13,844 bases of DNA, from contig JAQTSL010000065.1 of NCBI GenBank assembly GCA_028711355.1, positions 1-13,844 on the forward strand. The letters run 5' to 3'. A program made the position numbers and the translations under genes. This document shows, piece by piece, positions 1-6,866 of the stretch. This DNA is from Rhodoferax sp. GTDB taxonomy: Bacteria > Pseudomonadota > Gammaproteobacteria > Burkholderiales > Burkholderiaceae_C. Positions within the stretch are counted from its first letter, which is position 1; each line of letters begins with the position of its first letter. The notes below the pieces were generated by a model. That model did no database searches and was not told the origin of the DNA. It saw only the letters and a list, made by a program, of their open reading frames with translations.

Positions 1-6
1 GCTCAT
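1..6 (-). CDS. Probable first two codons of livM (permease), continuing outside the window
   Basis: An ATG at 6-4 overlaps the TGA stop of livH (5-3) as an ATGA junction, and the reading continues ATG AGC off the window edge. A GGAG Shine-Dalgarno sequence lies inside the end of livH with 5 nt to this ATG, so a downstream gene starting here is well supported. In Liv operons the gene after livH is normally livM, the second permease. Its identity is inferred from that gene order alone, since only two codons are visible. Confidence 0.5.
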
Positions 7-929
7 ACTTTCTCCACGGCCGGGCGGCCCAACAAGCCACTGGGTTTAAAAATCAGCACAATGATCAGCACCGAGAAAGAGAAGACGTCCTTGTAATCCG
101 TGCTGACGTAACCCGAAAAGAGCGACTCCAACAACCCCAGTAGCAGCCCCCCGAGCAAGGCCCCCGGCAGTGAACCAATGCCGCCCAACACGGCTGCGGT
201 AAAGGCTTTGATGCCAACCACAAAGCCAATATAGAAGTCAAACGAGCCGTAATTGAGCGTCACCAGAAAACCGGCGATGCTGGCCGATACCGAGCCAATG
301 ACAAACACCAGGGAAATGATGCGATTGGTGTCAATGCCCAGCAGTGTGGCCATTTTGGGGTCTTGCTGCGTGGCTCGGCAACTGCGCCCCATGCTGGTAT
401 GGCCGATCAAGTAAGCCAGGCCAGCCATGCTGCCCAGCGCAACCACCACAATGACCGTTTGGATGTAGGTGATTTGAAAAAATTGGTCGGCCCCCGTGCC
501 AGTCCAAAACCGAAAAGCTCCTGACATATAGGGTTTGATGCCTTGCGGATTGGGGCCTTGGGCAATCTGCACGTAGGCTTCCAGAAATAGCGAAACACCA
601 ATGGCAGAAATCAACGGTGTCAACATCGGCGCGCCCCGTAGCGGTCGATACGCCACGCGTTCAATCACCCAACCGTAAACACCGGTGACCAGCATCACCA
701 CCAGCAAAGCAATGAACAGCGTGGGCAGCAGCGCCTGCACCCCAAAGAACGCCAACACGCTCAGGGTGATGCCGGTGATGTAGGCCGAAATCATATAAAC
801 ATCACCATGGGCAAAGTTGATCATGCCAATGACCCCATAGACCATGCTGTAACCCACAGCGATCAGCCCATAAATCATGCCCAGAACCAGCCCATTGACC
901 ACTTGCTGGCCGAAGATATGTCCATCCAT
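3..929 (-). CDS. livH: Branched-chain amino acid ABC transporter permease LivH
   Basis: This inner-membrane permease of a Liv/HAAT-type ABC importer has 308 residues, the usual LivH length. The protein is almost entirely hydrophobic segments. The N-terminal part (about residues 12-45) has the LivH signature with GLIAVGYSMVYG followed by INFAHGD. The stretch around LGIDTNRIISLVF is the cytoplasmic loop that contacts the ATPase in this family, and the end carries the typical glycine-rich LGGIGSLPGALLGG helix turn. The ATG at 929 is preceded by AGGAA at about 9 nt. The gene lies downstream of livK on the same strand, separated by 128 nt that contain a strong hairpin, and its stop overlaps a probable livM start. 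It should form the transmembrane dimer with LivM. The family assignment is firm; the transported substrate cannot be read from the permease. Confidence 0.95.
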   Translation of the reverse strand: MDGHIFGQQVVNGLVLGMIYGLIAVGYSMVYGVIGMINFAHGDVYMISAYITGITLSVLAFFGVQALLPTLFIALLVVMLVTGVYGWVIERVAYRPLRGAPMLTPLISAIGVSLFLEAYVQIAQGPNPQGIKPYMSGAFRFWTGTGADQFFQITYIQTVIVVVALGSMAGLAYLIGHTSMGRSCRATQQDPKMATLLGIDTNRIISLVFVIGSVSASIAGFLVTLNYGSFDFYIGFVVGIKAFTAAVLGGIGSLPGALLGGLLLGLLESLFSGYVSTDYKDVFSFSVLIIVLIFKPSGLLGRPAVEKV

Positions 930-993
930 GGTGTATTCCTGCTGTCTGTTCGAAACACGGGACGTTGCTACATCCTTAAGCGATGACTAACCA

Positions 994-1028
994 AACACCT
1001 GTCGTGACCAACGGTCACGACAGGTGTT
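994..1028 (-). promoter_or_regulatory. Strong intercistronic hairpin between livK and livH
   Basis: Positions 994-1009 and 1013-1028 form a perfect 16-bp inverted repeat around a 3-nt loop. It starts about 30 nt past the livK stop on the minus strand. The tract after the stem in the minus-strand transcript is only weakly U-rich (TTTGGTTAG), so it is not a clean intrinsic terminator. Hairpins at this position in binding-protein operons often stabilise the upstream mRNA or cause partial termination, giving more binding protein than permease. That role is inferred here. Confidence 0.75.
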
Positions 1029-1057
1029 GATGAGGCCATAAATGTACGCAGAAGGGT

Positions 1058-2191
1058 TTACTTGGAAACCTGGACGTAGCTACCATCATCTTTATAGACG
1101 CTGACAACGTAAGCGGCAGAGGTCAGGTCGCCCTTGGCGTCCCAGGTTTTTTTGCCCAGGATGGTCGGCACGCTATTGGCCTTGATCCATTTCGCCATGG
1201 CCGCCCCTGAAGCGGAGTTGGCGCCCTTCAAAGCGGCGGCAGCCACTTGCACGCCAGCGTAGGTGTACAGCGTGAAACCGGCCGGCTCAAAACCACTCTT
1301 GCGAAACTTTTCCACCACGGCCTTGCCATCACTAATCAGACGGGGGTCTTCACCAAAAGTCACCAGGACACCTTTGAGCACCGGTTTGCCACCTGCGGCC
1401 GTTGCAAAGGTCGCTTCAACCGCGCCGTCGGTCACCATCACCTGGGTCGTCAGCCCTTGCTCGCGTACTTGACGCAGCAGGGTACCGGCTTCGGACGACA
1501 AGCCAGAAAAGTGAATCAGATCAGCATTGGCAGATTTGATCTTGGTGACCAACGCGTTGTAATCTTTTTCGCCACGGGTCAAGCCTTCGTACATGATTTC
1601 TTTGAGACCACGATTGTTCAATTGGGTTTGCGTGGCGTTGGCAACGCCCTGACCGTAGGTGTCTTTGTCGTGAATCAGCACAACCCGTTTGGATTTGAGA
1701 ATATCGACGATGTAGTTACCCGCCACAAAACCTTGTTGATCATCACGCCCGCAAGTGCGTAGCACGTTCGGTAGCTTACGTTCGGTGACTTTGGGGTTGG
1801 TCGAAGCCGGTGTGATCATCAACATATCGGCCTCGGCATAAGCTTCAGAGGCAGGCATGGTGCTGGATGAGCAAAAGTGACCCACCACCACATTGACCTT
1901 GTCTTTTTCAATCAACCGTGAAGCCACGGATACGGCTTGCTTGGGTTCGCAAGCATCATCACCGATGACAATTTCAACTTTTTTACCATGGATACCACCG
2001 GCGGCGTTAATGTCTGCGGCAGCCATTTCCGCGCCTTTGCGCATTTCTTCGCCGTAGGCGGCAATACCACCGGTCATTGGGCCAGCCACGCCAATTTTAT
2101 AGACCGCTTGCGCCAACACGCTTGAGCTGGCCAGCAGGGCAGCGCCAGCAACAGCGGCACCGATCAAGGTTTTTTTCAGGGAAAATTTCAT
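1058..2191 (-). CDS. livK: LivK-type periplasmic branched-chain amino acid binding protein
   Basis: This is the periplasmic solute-binding protein of the Liv-type importer and captures amino acids for LivH/LivM. From the ATG at 2191 it has 377 residues. That start has GGAG at 8 nt. A GTG at 2200 is in frame but would put the Shine-Dalgarno sequence inside the gene. Residues 1-27 form a signal peptide: basic KFSLKK, a hydrophobic core, and VLA before Gln28. Cys81 and Cys107 are spaced like the disulfide pair of E. coli LivK/LivJ. The CSSST and TPASTN segments supply the usual Ser/Ala/Thr contacts to the alpha-amino and alpha-carboxyl groups of the ligand. The gene sits directly downstream of the ALDH7 gene, behind a terminator-like hairpin. 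The ligand is an amino acid by family; which one is unknown, and the neighbouring enzymes hint at lysine-type or D-amino acids. Confidence 0.93.
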   Translation of the reverse strand: MKFSLKKTLIGAAVAGAALLASSSVLAQAVYKIGVAGPMTGGIAAYGEEMRKGAEMAAADINAAGGIHGKKVEIVIGDDACEPKQAVSVASRLIEKDKVNVVVGHFCSSSTMPASEAYAEADMLMITPASTNPKVTERKLPNVLRTCGRDDQQGFVAGNYIVDILKSKRVVLIHDKDTYGQGVANATQTQLNNRGLKEIMYEGLTRGEKDYNALVTKIKSANADLIHFSGLSSEAGTLLRQVREQGLTTQVMVTDGAVEATFATAAGGKPVLKGVLVTFGEDPRLISDGKAVVEKFRKSGFEPAGFTLYTYAGVQVAAAALKGANSASGAAMAKWIKANSVPTILGKKTWDAKGDLTSAAYVVSVYKDDGSYVQVSK

Positions 2192-2209
2192 TTGTCTCAC
2201 TCCAATATT

Positions 2210-2234
2210 AAAAAATGCTCATTGCCAAAGAGCA
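2210..2234 (-). terminator. Putative intrinsic terminator or attenuator after the ALDH gene
   Basis: On the minus strand TGCTC (2234-2230) pairs with GAGCA (2220-2216), with two further TT/AA pairs inside after a T-T mismatch, and is followed by six T (2215-2210). This has the layout of a short rho-independent terminator, 16 nt past the ALDH stop. It ends immediately upstream of the livK Shine-Dalgarno region, so it could instead act as an attenuator for livK in a read-through transcript. The stem is weak. Confidence 0.45.
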
Positions 2235-2249
2235 GTTAGGCAACTACCA

Positions 2250-3767
2250 CTACACCTCAAACCGAACCCCCTGCGCGAGCGGGAGTTCTTTTGAATAATT
2301 GACCGTATTGGTGGCGCGGCGCATGTAGGCGCGCCAGGCATCTGCGCCTGACTCCCTGCCACCGCCGGTTTCCTTTTCACCACCAAAGGCGCCGCCAATT
2401 TCGGCTCCAGAAGTGCCAATATTGACGTTGGCAATGCCGCAATCTGAACCACTTGCGCTCAAGAAGCTTTCAGCCTCACGCAGGTCGTTGCTGAAGATCG
2501 CCGATGACAGACCTTGTGGCACATCGTTTTGCATGGCAATGGCCTCTGAAAACTGGTCATACCCCATGATGTACAAAATGGGCGCAAAGGTCTCGTGGCG
2601 AACCACCTCGGTTTGGGCTGGCATCTCCACAATGGCCGGGGTCACGTAGTAAGCGTTGGGAAACTGTTCTTGCAAGACCCGCTCACCACCAAAAACACGA
2701 CCGCCCTCTTGCGTGGCTTGGACCAGTGTGCGTTGCATCGCCTCAAATGCGGCCTTGTCAATCAGCGGCCCGACCAAGGTACCGGCAGCCAACGGGTTGC
2801 CAATCGGCAGCGCTTGGTAAGATTTTTTCAGCCGCTCGGTCAAGGCTTGACGCACGCTGTGATGGGCAATCAGGCGCCGGGTGGTGGTGCAGCGCTGACC
2901 GGCCGTACCGACGGCAGCAAACAGGATGCCGCGCACAGTCAGGTCAAGGTCGGCGCTGGGCGCGATGATGACCGCATTGTTGCCGCCCAATTCAAGCAGG
3001 CTGCGGCCAAATCGGCGCGCCACATGGGGACCCACTTCACGCCCCATGCGGGTGCTTCCGGTGGCGGAAATGAGTGCCACTTTGGGATGATCAACCAGCG
3101 CCGCCCCCACCTCACGGGTGCCAACCAGCACCTGCGACAGCTTTTGCGGTGCATCAGACCCAAAACCTTTGGCGGCACGCTCAAACAGCGCCTGACAGGC
3201 CAACGCGGCCAGGGGTGTTTTTTCAGAAGGTTTCCAGACCACCGCATCACCACAGACGATCGCCAGGGCGGTGTTCCAGGACCAAACCGCCACCGGGAAG
3301 TTAAACGCACTGATGACACCCACCACCCCCAGTGGATGCCAGGTCTCCATCATGCGGTGACCGGGGCGCTCGGAGGCGATCGTCAAGCCATAAAGCTGGC
3401 GCGACAGACCTACCGCAAAATCACAGATATCAATCATTTCCTGAACTTCACCCAGCCCCTCGGAGAGAATTTTTCCGGCTTCAAGGGAAACCAACTGACC
3501 CAAGTCGGCCTTGGCCAGGCGCAACTCTTGACCAAGCAAGCGAATTAGCTCACCACGTCGCGGTGCAGGAATGAGTCGCCACGCTAAAAATGCTTGCTGC
3601 GCGTCGTCAACCACCTGCCCGACCTGTTTTTCACTATGAACAGAAAGTTGACCTAGTTCGCTGCCATCGATGGGTGAGGTGACTGGTAGCGTGCCGCCGG
3701 TATAGGCCGACGCAGCAACGCCCAGGCGTTGCATGAGAGAAGGTAAAAGTGCAGTGGCAGTGGGCAT
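2250..3767 (-). CDS. amaB: ALDH7-family aldehyde dehydrogenase (AmaB/antiquitin-like, probable alpha-aminoadipate semialdehyde dehydrogenase)
   Basis: This NAD(P)+-dependent dehydrogenase probably oxidises L-2-aminoadipate 6-semialdehyde (in equilibrium with piperideine-6-carboxylate) to 2-aminoadipate in lysine/pipecolate breakdown. It has 505 residues, full length for ALDH7. The general base is Glu259 in LLELGGNNA, and the nucleophile is Cys293 in GQRCTT. The ELGGNN wording, the GEVQE-IDICDFA segment near residue 110 and the C-terminal GTSGAEIGGAFGGEKETGGG loop are ALDH7 hallmarks. In human ALDH7A1 the Arg just before the catalytic Cys and a Glu in the GEVQE region bind the aminoadipate end of the substrate; both are kept here (Arg292; Glu107/Glu110 region). 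The gene is divergent from a FAD oxidoreductase and lies upstream of livK. No clear Shine-Dalgarno sequence precedes the ATG at 3767. The family is certain; the substrate is inferred. Confidence 0.9.
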   Translation of the reverse strand: MPTATALLPSLMQRLGVAASAYTGGTLPVTSPIDGSELGQLSVHSEKQVGQVVDDAQQAFLAWRLIPAPRRGELIRLLGQELRLAKADLGQLVSLEAGKILSEGLGEVQEMIDICDFAVGLSRQLYGLTIASERPGHRMMETWHPLGVVGVISAFNFPVAVWSWNTALAIVCGDAVVWKPSEKTPLAALACQALFERAAKGFGSDAPQKLSQVLVGTREVGAALVDHPKVALISATGSTRMGREVGPHVARRFGRSLLELGGNNAVIIAPSADLDLTVRGILFAAVGTAGQRCTTTRRLIAHHSVRQALTERLKKSYQALPIGNPLAAGTLVGPLIDKAAFEAMQRTLVQATQEGGRVFGGERVLQEQFPNAYYVTPAIVEMPAQTEVVRHETFAPILYIMGYDQFSEAIAMQNDVPQGLSSAIFSNDLREAESFLSASGSDCGIANVNIGTSGAEIGGAFGGEKETGGGRESGADAWRAYMRRATNTVNYSKELPLAQGVRFEV

Positions 3768-3787
3768 ATTGGACTCATTAAGAAAAT

Positions 3788-3832
3788 TTGTTTCGTATCG
3801 GAATTATATTGTCTTATAATGGATCAATGCCA
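3788..3832. promoter_or_regulatory. Interleaved divergent promoters with face-to-face TATAAT boxes
   Basis: A perfect TATAAT at 3815-3820 faces plus, and another at 3808-3803 faces minus, forming ATTATA-N6-TATAAT. The implied starts are near 3827 (plus) and 3796 (minus), so each promoter's -35 window falls on the other's start site. Neither -35 is close to TTGACA (about 3/6 at best). Together with the inverted repeat this suggests activator or repressor control and mutual exclusion. No regulator gene is in the window. The boxes are visible; their use as promoters is inferred. Confidence 0.55.
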
Positions 3833-3857
3833 GCATTTTTAAAACTTTTTTATTTTT

Positions 3858-5033
3858 ATGAAACAAAGTGACGTCATCATCATGGGTGGGGCTGCCGTTG
3901 GCAGTGCCGCCGCCTACTTCTTAGCCTCCCAAAAAGACTTCAACGGCTCAATCCTGGTGGTGGACAAAGACTTCACCTATGAAAAATGCGCCACGGCGCT
4001 TTCTGCGGCTTCCATTCGGCACCAGTTTTCAACCCCAGGCAACATCCAGATGTCGCAATTTGGGACCGAGTTCATTCGGCACATTGGCGAGCATTTGTCG
4101 GTCAACGGTGAGGCGCCCGAGGTTGGCTTTCACGAAGGCGGTTATCTGTTCCTGGCCACTGAAGCGGGGCGCGCCATTTTGCAATCCAACCACCTGGTTC
4201 AGCGCAGTCTGAAGGCTGATGTCGTGTTGTTGACACCTGAGCAGTTGCAACAGCGTTTTGCCTGGCTGGCGACCGAAGATCTAAGTGCTGGCTCCTTGGG
4301 CCTGTCAGGCGAAGGCTGGCTGGATGCCTACGGACTATTGCAGGGCTTTCGTCGCAAAGCGATTTCGCTGGGGGTGCAGTACCAGCAAGCGCAGGTGACA
4401 GGTATCAACCGACAAGGCCACCATATCCACTCGGTCAACTTGTCTGATGGCTCGACCGTGGCATGCTCTGTGGTGATCAACGCAGCCGGCACCGGGGCGT
4501 ACGCGCTGGCGCAAAGTGCAGGTATCGATTTGCCGGTTGAGTCGCGCAAACGCTGCGTCTTCCATTTCACTTCGCCCGCCACGGTTGACCATTGCCCGCT
4601 GGTAGTGGACCCAAGTGGCGCCTACTTTCGCCCGGAAGGCAAAGGGTTCATTTGCGGCATCTCGCCACCTCCCGAGCAAGACCCAGAATGTTTCGATTTT
4701 GAAGTGCAGCACACCCTGTTTGACGAGGTGTTGTGGCCGATACTGGCTAGCCGAGTGCCTGGTTTTGAGGCTGTGCGCTTACAACACTCATGGGCCGGGC
4801 ACTATGATATGAACACGCTGGATCACAACCTCATCCTGGGTGCCCATTCTGAGGTGGACAACTTTTTGTTTGCCAACGGCTTTAGTGGCCACGGCATGCA
4901 GCAAGCCCCAGCCGTTGGCCGCGCCCTGTCTGAGTTGGTCACTTATGGCGAATTCCGTACCCTTGATCTGTTGCCTTTTGGCTGGCAGCGCATCCTGGCC
5001 AAACAGCCCTTGCTTGAAATCAATGTGGTGTGA
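3858..5033 (+). CDS. FAD-dependent oxidoreductase, DAO superfamily, FOXRED1-like
   Basis: This is a flavoprotein of the DAO fold, a family oxidising C-N bonds of amino and imino acids (sarcosine, pipecolate, saccharopine, D-amino acids). It has 391 residues. The N-terminal Rossmann motif is GGAAVGS at residues 10-16, a variant of GxGxxG, with Asp36 at the end of the second strand where Glu is usual. SIRHQFS and NIQMSQFG (about residues 52-68) and the C-terminal GFSGHG (341-346) followed by QQAPAVGRA match the mitochondrial FOXRED1 family and its bacterial relatives. No signal peptide or membrane helix is visible, so it is probably cytoplasmic. It is the first gene of a three-gene plus-strand unit; the TPP enzyme follows after 54 nt. 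The ATG has no Shine-Dalgarno sequence, only a T-rich leader. The substrate is unknown; a pipecolate or other imino-acid oxidase role would fit the ALDH7 neighbour but is only inference. Confidence 0.87.
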   Translation: MKQSDVIIMGGAAVGSAAAYFLASQKDFNGSILVVDKDFTYEKCATALSAASIRHQFSTPGNIQMSQFGTEFIRHIGEHLSVNGEAPEVGFHEGGYLFLATEAGRAILQSNHLVQRSLKADVVLLTPEQLQQRFAWLATEDLSAGSLGLSGEGWLDAYGLLQGFRRKAISLGVQYQQAQVTGINRQGHHIHSVNLSDGSTVACSVVINAAGTGAYALAQSAGIDLPVESRKRCVFHFTSPATVDHCPLVVDPSGAYFRPEGKGFICGISPPPEQDPECFDFEVQHTLFDEVLWPILASRVPGFEAVRLQHSWAGHYDMNTLDHNLILGAHSEVDNFLFANGFSGHGMQQAPAVGRALSELVTYGEFRTLDLLPFGWQRILAKQPLLEINVV

Positions 5034-5087
5034 TGTGGCTGGCTCACTGACTGATTAATCAAAACTGTTTTTTTAGGACATAACTCA

Positions 5088-6800
5088 ATGACAACAGCTC
5101 AAACTGGCGGTCAAATTTTGGTGGAGCAACTCAAACTTCATGGCGTCAAGCATATTTTTTGTGTGCCTGGTGAGAGTTTTTTGGCGGTTCTGGATGCACT
5201 CTACGATGTGCCGTCGATTGAACTGACCGTTTGCCGCCAAGAGGGTGGCGCGGCCATGATGGCTGAGGCCCATGGAAAACTTACCGGCGTTCCCGGTATT
5301 TGCTTTGTTACCCGGGCGCCCGGCGCCACCAATGCGTCGGCCGGTATTCATATTGCGCAGCAGGACGCGACTCCCATGATTCTGTTTGTCGGTCAGATTG
5401 CGCGGGGTGTTCGCGAGCGCGAGGCGTTTCAAGAGCTGGACTACCGCGCGGTGTTTGGCAGCATGGCCAAATGGGTCACAGAAATCGACCAGGTGCATCG
5501 CCTACCCGAGTTGATCTCCAGAGCCTTTCACGTGGCAACCTCCGGGCGCCCCGGCCCGGTGGTGATTGCCTTGCCCGAGGACATGCTGACTGAAGTGATG
5601 GCTAGCCAGGTTGCGCCCACCGGTGCCGATCGCTCCCAACTGCCGTTTCAAGTGGTCGAGTCCGAGCCGGGCCAGGCCAATATGCTGGCCTTGCAACAGC
5701 GGCTGGCAAGCGCACAGCGCCCGGTGATGATTTTGGGTGGCAGCCGTTGGTCGGCCGCTGCGGTGGCGGACATCACCCAATTTGCCGAGCACTTTCAATT
5801 GCCGGTGACCTGCGCGTTCAGGCGGCAGATGTTGTTTTCGACCGAACACGCCTGCTACGTGGGTGATCTGGGTTTGGGCTCCAACCCGAAGCTGATCGAG
5901 CGTGTCAAAGCAGCCGATTTGATCTTGCTAGTGGGGGACCGATTCTCCGAAATACCCTCCCAGAGCTATACCCTGATGGCTATTCCAATGCCGCAGCAGG
6001 TTTTGGTACACGTCTATCCGGATGCCGATGAGCTGGGTCGCGTTTACCGGGCTGACCTTCCCATGCTCGCCACACCAGCCGCTTTTGCACGATCTGCATC
6101 GCAACTGGAAGCCCCCAGTAACCCGGTTTGGAGCGACCTTTTAAAACAAGCGCGCTCTGACTATTTGCAGTGGACTGACCTGAGCACCCTTGGTATTCCA
6201 GGCAAGCTACAGATGGCGGGCGTGATGACTTGCCTGCGCGACACCCTGCCAGCCGATGCGATTGTGTGCAATGGTGCCGGCAACTTTGCGACATGGGTGC
6301 ATCGATTTTGGCCGTTCAAGCATTTTGGAACTCAACTGGCCCCCACCTGCGGCTCCATGGGTTACGGGCTTCCGGCTGGCGTGGGCGCCAAACGACTGCT
6401 GCCGCAGCGTTGCGTGGTCGTCTTTGCCGGTGATGGCGACTTTATGATGCACGGGCAAGAGTTGGCGACTGCCGTGCAGTACCAGCTCCCGATTTTGATC
6501 ATATTGATCGATAACGGCATGTTCGGAACCATTCGCATGCACCAGGAGCGCAACTACCCCGAGCGTGTCGTGGCCACCACCTTGAAAAATCCTGATTTTG
6601 CCGCTTACGCCCAGGCGTTTGGTGCGTATGGCGAGCGCGTAACAGATACGGCAAGCTTTGGCCCTGCCTTGCGGCGCGCGATGGCAAGTGGTCAGCCGGC
6701 GCTGTTGCATTGCCTGCTTGATCCCCAGGCCATCACGCCAACAGCAACCCTGGATCAACTGCGCCAACAGGGTCTGCTTAATCAGTTGAGGACAGAGTGA
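5088..6800 (+). CDS. Thiamine diphosphate-dependent enzyme, acetolactate synthase/2-oxoacid decarboxylase superfamily
   Basis: This ThDP enzyme probably acts on a 2-oxoacid by decarboxylation or carboligation. It has 570 residues with the three-domain layout: PYR domain (about 1-175) with the cofactor-activating Glu52 in CRQEGGAAMMAEAHG, a central domain (about 195-335), and a PP domain (about 385-540). The Mg-ThDP motif GDGD starts at residue 448 and closes with Asn476. AGGA lies 9 nt before the ATG. There is no His-His pair like that of pyruvate decarboxylase. The gene sits between two DAO-type FAD oxidoreductases, so its natural substrate may be a 2-oxoacid made by one of them, with the aldehyde passed to the divergent ALDH. 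The 2-ketoarginine decarboxylase AruI of Pseudomonas is a precedent in this superfamily. Automatic labels of acetolactate synthase should be doubted: no regulatory subunit or ilvC is adjacent. The superfamily is certain; the reaction is not. Confidence 0.85.
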   Translation: MTTAQTGGQILVEQLKLHGVKHIFCVPGESFLAVLDALYDVPSIELTVCRQEGGAAMMAEAHGKLTGVPGICFVTRAPGATNASAGIHIAQQDATPMILFVGQIARGVREREAFQELDYRAVFGSMAKWVTEIDQVHRLPELISRAFHVATSGRPGPVVIALPEDMLTEVMASQVAPTGADRSQLPFQVVESEPGQANMLALQQRLASAQRPVMILGGSRWSAAAVADITQFAEHFQLPVTCAFRRQMLFSTEHACYVGDLGLGSNPKLIERVKAADLILLVGDRFSEIPSQSYTLMAIPMPQQVLVHVYPDADELGRVYRADLPMLATPAAFARSASQLEAPSNPVWSDLLKQARSDYLQWTDLSTLGIPGKLQMAGVMTCLRDTLPADAIVCNGAGNFATWVHRFWPFKHFGTQLAPTCGSMGYGLPAGVGAKRLLPQRCVVVFAGDGDFMMHGQELATAVQYQLPILIILIDNGMFGTIRMHQERNYPERVVATTLKNPDFAAYAQAFGAYGERVTDTASFGPALRRAMASGQPALLHCLLDPQAITPTATLDQLRQQGLLNQLRTE

Positions 6801-6866
6801 AGTTCGCTGCGCGTAACTCTTGGTCTGTCCCCCAATTCTTAGACAACCCAAAAGTGGATGCAAAAA

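Noticed and set aside
2595..3548. Long plus-strand open frame (317 codons) opposite the ALDH gene
   Set aside because: It lies wholly antisense to a clear ALDH7 gene, its translation is rich in Arg, Gln, Gly and His without any recognisable domain, and no ribosome site supports it.
5034..5087. Terminator between the FOXRED1-like gene and the TPP gene
   Set aside because: There is a T7 run, but it follows only an AT-rich GATTAATC palindrome without a GC stem, and it leads straight into the TPP gene's ribosome site.
5088..6800. Calling the TPP gene ilvB (biosynthetic acetolactate synthase)
   Set aside because: No ilvN regulatory subunit or ilvC lies nearby, and the gene sits between two catabolic flavoproteins.
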